Shown in pieces: positions 1 through 6,829 of a stretch of 8,242 nt of DNA. The translations under genes were made by a program, and so were the position numbers. The first letter of the stretch is position 1, and every line of letters begins with the position of its first letter. This DNA is from Flavobacteriales bacterium (GTDB lineage: Bacteria; Bacteroidota; Bacteroidia; Flavobacteriales_D; SKUL01). Location: positions 1 to 8,242 of the forward strand of contig SKUL01000011.1 of the NCBI GenBank assembly GCA_007129985.1. The letters are read 5' to 3'. The notes beneath the pieces are model-generated. The model searched no databases, had not been told where the DNA came from, and saw only the letters and a list, made by a program, of their open reading frames with translations.

Positions 1-1155
1 AACTTCACCGGACCGGGGTTATCGATTAACTGGTTGAATAGAAATGCTTTTGGAGGTGCTGAACTCCTTAAAATTGACGGGAATGTGGGTGTAGAAACCG
101 TGATTGGAGGTAGTGGCTCGGAGGGTATTTCAGGTTCGGACCTCCTCTCCTACCAGTTTGGCTTGAATGGTGAATTACAGATACCGAGGCTTATTTTGCC
201 CTTTCGCGTGAACCTGCTCACCGATTTTGTTCCCAGAACACGGGTGAGGCTTTCTACGGAGTTTGTAAACAGGACGCAGTTTTTCATGCTGCATACTGTA
301 TCGTCATCGTTTGCCTACGTGGTGCAGACGAGCAAGGTTGTAACCCATGAAATTACGCCCGGATATATCACCTACTCAAACCTCTTAAACACTACGCCAG
401 CGTTTGATGAATTGCTGGCAGCGAATCCCTTTCTGGCGAACAGCTTTCAGGAGCAGTTTATGATTGGGCCTGAATACAGGTTTGTTTTCAACGACCTGGT
501 GGTTGACGAAATCAGGAACAACACCTATTATGCCGGTACAGTTGATTTATCCAACCCGGGCGGTTTATTGGGAAGCACTTTTTCCAGCTATGTTCGATTA
601 ACGTCAGATTTGCGATACTACCTTAAAACCGGAAAATCAAGCAGTTTGGTTGGGCGCATTTATACAGGAGCTGGTTTGCCTTATGGCGAAACCCAGTATA
701 TGCCTTTTGTTCGTCAGTTCTTTTCGGGTGGACCCAATGGAATCAGGGCTTTCAGGGCAAGAACTGTGGGGCCGGGTTCTTTTAGACCTTCGTCGGAAAC
801 AGCAGCGAGTGGCTTTCTTGATCAAAACGGAGATTTAAAACTGGAGCTGAATCTTGAGTATCGCTTCCCGATTATTTCGATTTTCAAAGGTGCCATTTTC
901 GCGGATGCAGGAAACATTTGGCTTCTCAATGACAATCCTGCCCAGCCCGGTGGTCAGTTTGAGGCTTCTGAAATGCTCAATGACCTTGCCGTAGGGGCAG
1001 GTGTTGGTATGCGTATGGATTTCAGCTTTTTTGTGCTGAGATTGGATTTGGCTTATCCCTTAAGGAAACCTTATCAGGAGGACAACAATGGCTGGTCGAG
1101 ACAGTTCTGGCGCGAACGCCCGGTGTTCAACATCGCAGTGGGCTATCCGTTCTAA
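1..1155 (+). CDS. Omp85 superfamily outer-membrane barrel (BamA/TamA/TamL-like), C-terminal part, 5' truncated
   Basis: This is the C-terminal 384 residues of an outer-membrane beta-barrel of the Omp85 (bacterial surface antigen, D15) family, which inserts or exports outer-membrane proteins. The reading frame is open from base 1, so the gene starts outside the window; the TTG at 34 is an internal Leu codon. The first residues in view, GPGLSINWLNRNAFGGAELL, are the typical start of the barrel in Bacteroidota members. The segment at nt 727-780 (GGPNGIRAF, then RARTVGPG) matches the conserved L6-loop region, with IRAF in place of the textbook VRGF; as I recall, this kind of variant is common in Bacteroidota TamL/BamA-like proteins. 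The rest alternates polar and hydrophobic residues as in beta strands. The chain ends in VGYPF, with the terminal Phe expected of an outer-membrane barrel. POTRA domains or a lipoprotein N-terminus would lie upstream, so BamA and TamL cannot be told apart here. It converges on the next gene with only 6 bases between stops. Confidence 0.9.
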   Translation, partial: NFTGPGLSINWLNRNAFGGAELLKIDGNVGVETVIGGSGSEGISGSDLLSYQFGLNGELQIPRLILPFRVNLLTDFVPRTRVRLSTEFVNRTQFFMLHTVSSSFAYVVQTSKVVTHEITPGYITYSNLLNTTPAFDELLAANPFLANSFQEQFMIGPEYRFVFNDLVVDEIRNNTYYAGTVDLSNPGGLLGSTFSSYVRLTSDLRYYLKTGKSSSLVGRIYTGAGLPYGETQYMPFVRQFFSGGPNGIRAFRARTVGPGSFRPSSETAASGFLDQNGDLKLELNLEYRFPIISIFKGAIFADAGNIWLLNDNPAQPGGQFEASEMLNDLAVGAGVGMRMDFSFFVLRLDLAYPLRKPYQEDNNGWSRQFWRERPVFNIAVGYPF

Positions 1156-1161
1156 TGTGTG

Positions 1162-2322
1162 TCAGATTCGGTCTGCGCCGTCGCGTCGGGCGACGATCAA
1201 ATAGCCATCCTGACGCTGCACGCGGTATCCGAGTAACCTGAAAAGAGCAACTGCAAAAAAGCGCGCCACATTCATATTCACCCGATAAGCACCAGCAGGG
1301 TCTTTCGTTTTTTGAATTCCCGGCAACCATCCTAATAGCCTTTCCACACGCGACTTCCGCAAAAACGCAGATAGGTTTAACCAGCTTTTGCTCACCTTTC
1401 GAAGCACAAAAAAGCCACCACTTTCTCCTCCACTCCATCCGGAGGTGTACACAAAACCACGACTCTTTGATAGCACGGCTCCATGCTTGTCATGCCCAAG
1501 GTACTGGCCACGCAGAATAGGCTGGAAGTTGTTGTAGCCCGGAACAAGTTCAAACTCTTCTTCTTTGGATGCCCGGTGCAGGTTATGAATCTCGTAGACT
1601 TCTTGTTTGCCATGATTCACACTGATCAAGGTTTTTCTGTAATCAGAAAAAACAGGTATTTCTCTGGCCTTCAGCAGTCCATTACAGACCAGCGTTTGCC
1701 AAAAGAAAGCTTCTATCATACGTGTTGTGCTGTCTTGACCATCCTGTCCTGCTTCAAGTGCAATTCCCGCATGGCCCATTTCATTTACAAATGATAGCAT
1801 TCCTTGCTCCACAATACTATCCACTCCCATCACCATCGGCAGTGGGTATTTGGAAGCCAGCTTGCGGTTGACAAGGTTGTCGTTGATGAGGATATGAGGC
1901 GTTGTGCGCGACTCCGTTGTGTGAATATCAACGAAAATAAACGGGCTATTTCCTTTAGAAAGGACAGACCGAAAGGCTAAAAGTAATTCTCGCAATTCTT
2001 CTTCCTCTCCGCTTTTACAACTGACACCTCTTTCGGCGGCATCAATGCGTTTCAGACTCCAAATGCGGTTCAAGTCTTCATCGAGATAGCGCTTGCCACT
2101 CGTCAAAGCCCCTAAATTGCCTGCCAGCACATACACGCTGCCGTTTACCTTCAGGTTTTCTCGTGAAACAAGGTATTCAAACTTTTTAAAGACTTGATTG
2201 ATAGCTGTAACCGAAGTCCGCTCGTTACCGTGTAAACCGGTTACAAAAACCACCGTTGCACCGCGTTCACCCTCTAGTGAACCTAACCAGCGCCTTAGCT
2301 TGTCTGTTTGATCTAAACTCAA
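1162..2322 (-). CDS. Succinylglutamate desuccinylase/aspartoacylase-family zinc hydrolase (AstE/ASPA-like, M14-type fold)
   Basis: This is a predicted cytoplasmic zinc-dependent amidohydrolase of the AstE/aspartoacylase family, which removes acyl groups from N-acylated amino acids or related small amides. Numbering from the TTG at 2322, the family motifs are all present: HGNE with zinc ligands H31 and E34, DLNR at 83-86, DIHTT with the third zinc ligand H134, and the catalytic Glu in ALEAGQ (E190). The metal centre therefore looks intact. The C-terminal domain (about 225-386) is less conserved, and its last 60 residues have no motif I recognise. No astABCD arginine-catabolism genes lie nearby, so the substrate is unknown. 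The start is uncertain: the frame has no ATG between its upstream stop (2353-2355) and M163. TTG at 2322 is the usable start, unless the preferred ATG-ATG at 2337-2342 is joined to it by a one-base indel. It lies downstream of msrA on the same strand, after about 107 bases that contain a good promoter, so it is probably its own transcription unit. Confidence 0.85.
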   Translation of the reverse strand: MSLDQTDKLRRWLGSLEGERGATVVFVTGLHGNERTSVTAINQVFKKFEYLVSRENLKVNGSVYVLAGNLGALTSGKRYLDEDLNRIWSLKRIDAAERGVSCKSGEEEELRELLLAFRSVLSKGNSPFIFVDIHTTESRTTPHILINDNLVNRKLASKYPLPMVMGVDSIVEQGMLSFVNEMGHAGIALEAGQDGQDSTTRMIEAFFWQTLVCNGLLKAREIPVFSDYRKTLISVNHGKQEVYEIHNLHRASKEEEFELVPGYNNFQPILRGQYLGHDKHGAVLSKSRGFVYTSGWSGGESGGFFVLRKVSKSWLNLSAFLRKSRVERLLGWLPGIQKTKDPAGAYRVNMNVARFFAVALFRLLGYRVQRQDGYLIVARRDGADRI

Positions 2323-2342
2323 AATTTTCGAGAAGTCATCAT
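2319..2342 (-). other. Short ATG-initiated ORF overlapping the TTG start of the AstE-like gene
   Basis: An ATG-ATG pair opens a 7-codon frame (MMTSRKF, then TGA) whose stop overlaps the TTG start of the AstE-like gene as TTGA. A purine-rich AAAGAGG (2348-2354) sits 5 bases before the first ATG, a good Shine-Dalgarno match. Adding one base to the AAAATTTT run would fuse this frame to the hydrolase as MMTSRK followed by I or F and LSLDQTDK. It may therefore be the true N-terminus broken by an indel, a leader ORF coupled to the TTG, or chance. Confidence 0.45.
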
Positions 2343-2355
2343 AAGAACCTCTTTA

Positions 2356-2388
2356 CAAAGATACGACTGCCCGAGGCGCAATGTCAAA
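2356..2388 (-). promoter_or_regulatory. Bacteroidota-type promoter for the AstE-like gene
   Basis: On the minus strand a TTTG (2385-2388) is followed after 21 bases by TATCTTTG (2356-2363). This fits the known Bacteroidota sigma-ABfr pattern of TTG/TTTG, about 17-23 bases, then TAnnTTTG. Only 13 bases separate the -7 element from the ATG-ATG at 2342, so the leader would be very short. It is the best two-part promoter in the window. Confidence 0.65.
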
Positions 2389-2429
2389 TAATCGTTAAAT
2401 CTATTCGCCGAATGCTTAGTATGTGATGA

Positions 2430-3083
2430 TTAGTTGCGGATTTTCTCAGCAAACACCTTTCTGAACTTCTCCATTTTGGGCTTGATTACCATTGAACAGT
2501 ATGGTTGATCCGTGTTGTTGCGGAAATACTCCTGGTGGTAGTCCTCGGCAGGATAGAACACATCGAACGGGCTTATTTCCGTTACCACGGGGTTGGGATA
2601 AGCCTTTTCCTCGTTGAGTCTCCTTTTGTAGGTCTCGGCAGTTTGTTTTTGTTCCTCGTTGGTGTAGAATACAACCGAGCGATATTGTGTACCCACATCT
2701 GCACCCTGTCTGTTCAGCGTGGTAGGATCATGCGTTTGCCAGAATACTTCGAGCAGTTCATCGAATGAAATGGTATCGGGATGAAAAACAACCTTTACAA
2801 CCTCCGCATGGCCGGTACGACCGGTGCATATCTCTTTGTAGGAAGGGTTCTTGATCTGGCCGCCGGAATAGCCGGACACCACCTCCTCCACTCCTTTCAG
2901 TGATTCAAAAATGGCCTCAACGCACCAGAAACATCCGGCACCGAGCACCGCAACCTGCGTATTTTCAGTGTTCATATGGTTTTGTGAATTATCAACGAAT
3001 GTTGGCTCTGTTGCGGTTTTGCACGAAAACGGCAGAAGACACATCAGCGCCGGCAGCAATCCGTATTTCAGTGATTTGTTCAT
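2430..3083 (-). CDS. msrA: Peptide methionine sulfoxide reductase MsrA, predicted lipoprotein/exported form
   Basis: MsrA reduces the S-epimer of methionine sulfoxide, free or in proteins, back to methionine. The catalytic Cys51 sits in GCFWC (50-54). Other signature residues are visible: GHAE with E94, GADVGTQYRS with D129 and Y134, and a single likely resolving cysteine, C196, near the C-terminus. No MsrB domain is fused to it. The 217-residue length is normal for the family. Residues 1-21 form a signal peptide with a basic start (MNKSLK), a hydrophobic core and PFSC, so C21 may be lipidated. The residue at -3 is Pro, so the lipobox is poor by E. coli rules, though Bacteroidota lipoboxes are looser. 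A low-complexity linker (22-42) leads to the enzyme core. If exported, it would need a periplasmic electron donor, and none is visible here. An internal Met37 just before the core could give a cytoplasmic form. The ATG start is favoured by the signal peptide and by TATCTTTG 8 bases upstream. Confidence 0.95.
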   Translation of the reverse strand: MNKSLKYGLLPALMCLLPFSCKTATEPTFVDNSQNHMNTENTQVAVLGAGCFWCVEAIFESLKGVEEVVSGYSGGQIKNPSYKEICTGRTGHAEVVKVVFHPDTISFDELLEVFWQTHDPTTLNRQGADVGTQYRSVVFYTNEEQKQTAETYKRRLNEEKAYPNPVVTEISPFDVFYPAEDYHQEYFRNNTDQPYCSMVIKPKMEKFRKVFAEKIRN

Positions 3084-3091
3084 GAAGTGTA

Positions 3092-3099
3092 CAAAGATA
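3092..3099 (-). promoter_or_regulatory. -7 promoter element (TATCTTTG) of msrA
   Basis: An exact TAnnTTTG lies 8 bases before the msrA ATG, implying an almost leaderless transcript. The nearest candidate -33 element, a minus-strand TTG at 3125-3127, is 25 bases away, slightly beyond the usual spacing. The call rests mainly on the -7 element and its recurrence upstream of other genes in the window. Confidence 0.5.
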
Positions 3100-3136
3100 A
3101 CACACCCAAAACAGGTGCCCGCGGCAATTGTTTGCC

Positions 3137-3144
3137 TACCTTCG
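3137..3144 (+). promoter_or_regulatory. Possible -7 element (TACCTTCG) of the acidic lipoprotein gene
   Basis: TACCTTCG matches TAnnTTTG at all but one fixed position and lies 16 bases before the ATG at 3161, a distance like that seen for ppk. No -33 TTG is found at the expected spacing. It lies in the 77-base divergent region shared with msrA. Confidence 0.3.
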
Positions 3145-3160
3145 CGGCAAATTCATTTTT

Positions 3161-3820
3161 ATGCGACATGTTCTGATTATCGGTGTGATGGCTCTTATTG
3201 CGTGTACCTCATGCACCATTGAGCAGACCTACCATTTTAACAGCGAATTTGGCGGTGAATTTATTCAACGCATTGATTACAGCATGGCGCAGGGCCTGAT
3301 GCAAATGGGAGAAGATGGCGAAACACCCGGCGAGGAGGTTGAACTCACCATGCTGGATGACTCAACATTAACAGCCATTCGCGAGGAAATGGCAGAAATT
3401 GAAGGGCTCAAGTTGCTTGCTTTGACGGACGAAAACAGTCAGATTTCTGTTCACCTTGCTTTTGAGAACCTCGAAGCCCTGAATCAGGCGCAGGAAGGTA
3501 ACGCTGAAAGCTCAGAAGACAACCAATCGTATTTGCGCTTTCACAAAGACGGAAATTCACTCTTCATTCATTTCGAAATAGAAAATCCCGGACCGGGCGA
3601 AAACGAGGAAGGAGAACCAGCGTTAAACCCCGAGGGCAGCAGCGAAATGTTTGGGATGATTCAGTATCACTACCAGTTTAACTTTGCCAATCAGATTCAA
3701 TCTGTGAGCGGTACGCCTGCCGAAGTGGGCGACGACAACAAATCTCTTCGCGTTGAATTGACTTTAAAAGACGCCATGGCAGAAGAATTTGTAAATGTTC
3801 TGAAGGTAGATTTCCGCTAA
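3161..3820 (+). CDS. Acidic lipoprotein of unknown function
   Basis: This 219-residue protein belongs to no family I can name. It begins MRHVLIIGVMALIAC, a short lipoprotein signal peptide with a good lipobox (L12-I13-A14-C15), so C15 should be lipidated; a second Cys follows at 18. The ATG at 3161 is chosen because the frame upstream offers only non-ATG starts, which would put extra residues ahead of the signal peptide. The mature part has alternating hydrophobic stretches (about 24-48, 94-101, 133-141, 164-182, 196-217) that look like beta strands. Two very acidic Glu/Gly/Pro-rich segments (50-68 and 141-163) look like flexible loops. Tyr- and Phe-rich stretches such as YHYQFNF (169-175) also occur. 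It is likely a periplasm-facing or surface membrane-anchored lipoprotein. It diverges from msrA, and its stop overlaps the ppx stop on the other strand. Neither neighbour suggests a role. Confidence 0.8.
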   Translation: MRHVLIIGVMALIACTSCTIEQTYHFNSEFGGEFIQRIDYSMAQGLMQMGEDGETPGEEVELTMLDDSTLTAIREEMAEIEGLKLLALTDENSQISVHLAFENLEALNQAQEGNAESSEDNQSYLRFHKDGNSLFIHFEIENPGPGENEEGEPALNPEGSSEMFGMIQYHYQFNFANQIQSVSGTPAEVGDDNKSLRVELTLKDAMAEEFVNVLKVDFR

Positions 3821-4716
3821 GCAACGACCTCACCCTTACGGCTTTTCCAGTCTGCAAAAAGCTGCAGCACAATTCCGTCCGACAATCCTATCTTGGGAAC
3901 CATCATGATGGAAATACCCGCCATATCCATAATCTTCGAAAAGATTTCGGCGGCGGGCAGAATTACATCGGCGCGGTCGGGCTTGAATCCCAGGCGGGTA
4001 ATGCGCTCAACATAAGACAATCCCGAAATAAACTCGTAATAGCGTTGTAGCTCTGCACGGGTAAGATGGCGACGATTCTCCTTGTCGGCTTCTTTAAAAA
4101 TGCGGTTGATGTTCCCCCCTGTTCCGATGGCTATCAATTCGCGCTCGTCTTTTACCAGCTCGCGAATCCAGTTCCTTGCCTGCACCCATTCTTTTTTGGA
4201 AACCTTGTTCTGAAGCGCCCGCACCGTTCCTATTCTCAACGATATAGACCTAACACGCTCACCTGCCTTGATAAGAGTGAGCTCAGTGCTTCCTCCCCCC
4301 ACATCAATAAACAGGTAATTGCCGGTGTGGTCAATGTCCTGAACCTTAAACGTGTTAAAAATCAAATCAGCCTCTTCTTCTCCACTGATTAATTCAATGT
4401 TAATGCCTGTTTCCTTGCGGATATGACGCACAACATCCGGCGCATTTTCAGATTCGCGCAAAGCTGAGGTGGCACACACCCTGTATGCCTGAACCGGAAA
4501 AACATGCAACAAATGCTCAAATGCCTGAAAGGTGCGAATCATCTGCCGCTGCTTTTCCTCGCTAATCACACCTGTGGTAAAGGTGTCAGCACCCAAGCGA
4601 ACGGGAACGCGGTAATAGGCTGTTTTCTCGATATAATGCCGGCCATTTTCGAGAAAAACTTCCTGAAGAAGCAGTCGAATGGCGTTTGAGCCAATATCTA
4701 TCGCGGCAAATTTCAA
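3817..4716 (-). CDS. ppx: Exopolyphosphatase, Ppx/GppA family (short form)
   Basis: This is an exopolyphosphatase or guanosine pentaphosphate phosphohydrolase of the ASKHA fold. It releases phosphate from polyphosphate ends or converts pppGpp to ppGpp. Motifs are the first phosphate loop DIGSNAIRLL (7-16), ISGEEEADLIF (110-120) with the likely catalytic Glu near 114-115, the second phosphate loop DVGGGSTEL (138-146), and GTGGNINRI (198-206). At 299 residues it is the short two-domain form, lacking the C-terminal HD-like domains of the roughly 500-residue E. coli enzyme. The start is TTG at 4714-4716: an in-frame stop lies four codons upstream (4729-4731), and the next Met (M59) would remove the first phosphate loop. 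The gene begins 21 bases after the ppk1 stop, so it is probably co-transcribed with ppk1. Its TAG stop overlaps the TAA of the convergent lipoprotein gene in a CTAA tetranucleotide. PPX and GppA activity cannot be separated by sequence alone, but the ppk linkage favours PPX. Confidence 0.9.
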   Translation of the reverse strand: MKFAAIDIGSNAIRLLLQEVFLENGRHYIEKTAYYRVPVRLGADTFTTGVISEEKQRQMIRTFQAFEHLLHVFPVQAYRVCATSALRESENAPDVVRHIRKETGINIELISGEEEADLIFNTFKVQDIDHTGNYLFIDVGGGSTELTLIKAGERVRSISLRIGTVRALQNKVSKKEWVQARNWIRELVKDERELIAIGTGGNINRIFKEADKENRRHLTRAELQRYYEFISGLSYVERITRLGFKPDRADVILPAAEIFSKIMDMAGISIMMVPKIGLSDGIVLQLFADWKSRKGEVVA

Positions 4717-4737
4717 GTTGGGGGATGCTTATCGGGG

Positions 4738-6813
4738 TCAAAGATAAGATTCCAGTTTTGCCTTGTAGTAACGGTAAAGCTCCTCCTGTGAATGAATAAC
4801 TTCTTCGCCCTCTTCGCGTGGCACATACTTGTTTTTGAGCGATGAATCAATGATACGGGCTTTGACGTTGCCCGCGAGTTGGATTCTTAAAATGTCATCA
4901 AGTTCCGTTTTGATGTCGTCATCAAGAACAGGCACAGTTACTTCTACCCTATAATCCAGGTTTCGCGTCATCCAGTCGGCGCTGCCCAGGTAGAACAAGG
5001 GATTGCCTGCGTTCTCGAACCTGTAGATTCTCGCATGCTCCAAAAAGCGACCTACAATACTCGTTACGCGGATGTTTTCGCTCAGTCCGGGTATGCCCGG
5101 CACCAACGAACACACGCCCCGCACAATCAGTTGCACCTGCACTCCGGCCTGGCTGGCCTCATACAGGCGTTTGATCAGTGTGGAATCCACCAGGTTATTT
5201 AATTTCAACACAATACCACTCGAAAGGCCTTTCTTCGCGTTGTCAATTTCATTTTTGATTAACTCAGTAAATCTACGCCGGGCGTTAAAAGGCGACACCA
5301 GCAACTGTCGGTACTGCACGCGCTGGTAGTTGTTCTCGAAAAAGTCAAACACCTTCTTCACCTCTTTGGCAATGTCTTTTCGGATGGTGAGTAGCGCAAC
5401 ATCGCTGTAAACCTTGGCTGTTTTCTCGTGAAAATTCCCCGTTCCCACGTGGCAGTAGCGCACCGACTTTCGGTTTTCGCTGCGGGTAATGAGCAGAAGC
5501 TTGCTGTGTACTTTTAAGCCGGGAACTCCGTGCAACACAGTAGCGCCGGCTTCCTGCAAGCGCTTGGACCACTTGATGTTGTTCTTCTCGTCGAAACGGG
5601 CTTGTAACTCCAGCACCACCGTAACCTTGATTCCGTTTTTAACAGCGTTCATCAAAGCGTTGGCAATGTGGCTGTTTTCAGCAATTCGGTACAGGTTGAT
5701 GCGGATGGACTTTACATGGGGATCAATGGCCGATTCGCGCACAAGATTCACCACGTGGTCGAACTGCTGATAAGGGTAATGAAGCAGCACATCTTTTTTG
5801 GCCAGCACCTCGAAAATGTTCTGGCGTTCTTTCCGAAAAAGCGGATGCGGAAGCGGCGGACGAGGCTCAAAACACAAATCGTTTCGGCCCATCAGCGGAA
5901 AACCCATCAAATCTTTTCGGTTGTGGTATCGCCCACCGGCAATCACATTCTCGCTGCCGGAAACTCCTAAACAAGAGGTAACATATTCCACCATGTGCTT
6001 TGGCATATCCGAGTCGTAGAGAAAGCGAACATAATGTCCTTTTTTTCTGCGATCTACGCTACTCGCCATTTTCTGGAGCAGGCTTTTGGAAATATCCTCA
6101 TCTATATCGAGTTCTGCATCCCTTGTGATTTTCATGATGTAGGCCTCTATCCGCTCGGCGTTGAAGGGTGCAAAAATCCGATGGAGCTGAAGCCTTATCA
6201 CATCATCCAGAAACATTACATACTGCTTACCTTCGGATGGAGGGAGCACCACAAATCGCGGCATATCCGAAGGTATTTGAACCACAGCGTATTGAGATGC
6301 CCTGCTTCCCCCCTTCATGGTAAGACCTACCATAAAGTAAATGGCGTGGTCTTCGAGTGCAGGAAATCGTGTTCGTTTGGAAACGATGACCGGATACAGA
6401 TTGTGGCGTACCTCGCGCTGAAAAAAATCGCGAATGAAATCGTACTGTTCATCCGACAACTCATGTACATCAAGCAAATGAATTCCTTCTGTTTTGAGTG
6501 CTTCTTCCAGTTCTCCAAAAAGCCGCTCGTACTGCACCTGCTGTTTTTTTACGAGATCGAGAACCTGACTCAGAATTTTGCGCGGGTCATCCTCCAGGGT
6601 GGATAGGTCGCGGGTACCAAGCTGAGCCATACGACGCAGCGAAGCAATTCTAACACGGAAAAACTCATCCATGTTGTTGCTGTAGATTCCAAGAAACCGG
6701 ATGCGCTCAATGATGGGGTTGCGCGGATCCGCTGCTTCCTGAAGTACTCGCTCGTTGAAAGCCATCCAGCTAACCTCGCGATTGATGTGCTGTTGTCGGG
6801 TTTTTACGGCCAT
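4738..6813 (-). CDS. ppk1: Polyphosphate kinase 1
   Basis: PPK1 reversibly transfers the ATP gamma-phosphate to inorganic polyphosphate through a phosphohistidine and acts in the cytoplasm or at the inner membrane. At 691 residues it is full length (E. coli has 688). The N-terminal domain opens with NREVSWMAFNERVLQEA (11-27) and carries NNMDEFFRVR (46-55). The two phospholipase-D-like catalytic domains follow. NLYRIA (373-378) and QARFDEKNNIKW (404-415) carry the Arg residues R376 and R406 near the phosphate site. GLKVHSKLLLI (432-442) holds H436, equivalent to the autophosphorylated His435 of E. coli. HVGTGNFHEKTAKVYSD (455-471) is a PPK1 signature. EHARIYRFEN (592-601) holds H593, equivalent to His592, and GSADWMTRNLDYRVEV (610-625) closes the core. 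All key residues are present, so the enzyme should be active. The ATG start agrees with the family N-terminus. It is first in a ppk1-ppx unit and diverges from the secreted protein gene at 7098. Confidence 0.98.
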   Translation of the reverse strand: MAVKTRQQHINREVSWMAFNERVLQEAADPRNPIIERIRFLGIYSNNMDEFFRVRIASLRRMAQLGTRDLSTLEDDPRKILSQVLDLVKKQQVQYERLFGELEEALKTEGIHLLDVHELSDEQYDFIRDFFQREVRHNLYPVIVSKRTRFPALEDHAIYFMVGLTMKGGSRASQYAVVQIPSDMPRFVVLPPSEGKQYVMFLDDVIRLQLHRIFAPFNAERIEAYIMKITRDAELDIDEDISKSLLQKMASSVDRRKKGHYVRFLYDSDMPKHMVEYVTSCLGVSGSENVIAGGRYHNRKDLMGFPLMGRNDLCFEPRPPLPHPLFRKERQNIFEVLAKKDVLLHYPYQQFDHVVNLVRESAIDPHVKSIRINLYRIAENSHIANALMNAVKNGIKVTVVLELQARFDEKNNIKWSKRLQEAGATVLHGVPGLKVHSKLLLITRSENRKSVRYCHVGTGNFHEKTAKVYSDVALLTIRKDIAKEVKKVFDFFENNYQRVQYRQLLVSPFNARRRFTELIKNEIDNAKKGLSSGIVLKLNNLVDSTLIKRLYEASQAGVQVQLIVRGVCSLVPGIPGLSENIRVTSIVGRFLEHARIYRFENAGNPLFYLGSADWMTRNLDYRVEVTVPVLDDDIKTELDDILRIQLAGNVKARIIDSSLKNKYVPREEGEEVIHSQEELYRYYKAKLESYL
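4739..4746 (-). promoter_or_regulatory. Possible -7 element (TATCTTTG) for ppx within the ppk1 stop
   Basis: The last codons of ppk1 (TAT CTT TGA, Tyr-Leu-stop) spell an exact TATCTTTG, 22 bases before the ppx TTG start. No TTG lies 17-23 bases further upstream, so it is half a promoter at best. It may be coincidence with coding sequence, but it is identical to the elements before three other genes here. Confidence 0.25.
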
Positions 6814-6829
6814 AGCGTTAAGCTGCCGA

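Noticed and set aside
34..36. TTG at 34 as the start of the Omp85 gene
   Set aside because: The frame is open to base 1 and the residues before it (GPGLSINW) belong to the conserved barrel start, so the gene is simply cut by the window edge.
1179..1195. Hairpin CGTCGC-GTCGG-GCGACG near the convergent ends of the Omp85 and AstE-like genes, considered as a bidirectional terminator
   Set aside because: The 6-bp GC stem is real, but no T-run follows on either strand and it lies inside the hydrolase coding sequence, so it is not supported as an intrinsic terminator.
2395..2420. Small palindrome ATTCGCCGAAT downstream of msrA, considered as a terminator
   Set aside because: The loop would be one to three bases with a 4-5 bp stem, and no T-run follows in the msrA direction.
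3128..3160. Non-ATG upstream start for the acidic lipoprotein
   Set aside because: It would place 11 extra residues before a standard lipoprotein signal peptide and overlap the likely -7 element. The ATG at 3161 is better.
5995..6606. 203-codon open frame on the plus strand, antisense to ppk1
   Set aside because: It starts with GTG, lies wholly within the well-conserved ppk1 coding region, has no recognisable motif and an improbable composition. It is a frame shadow.
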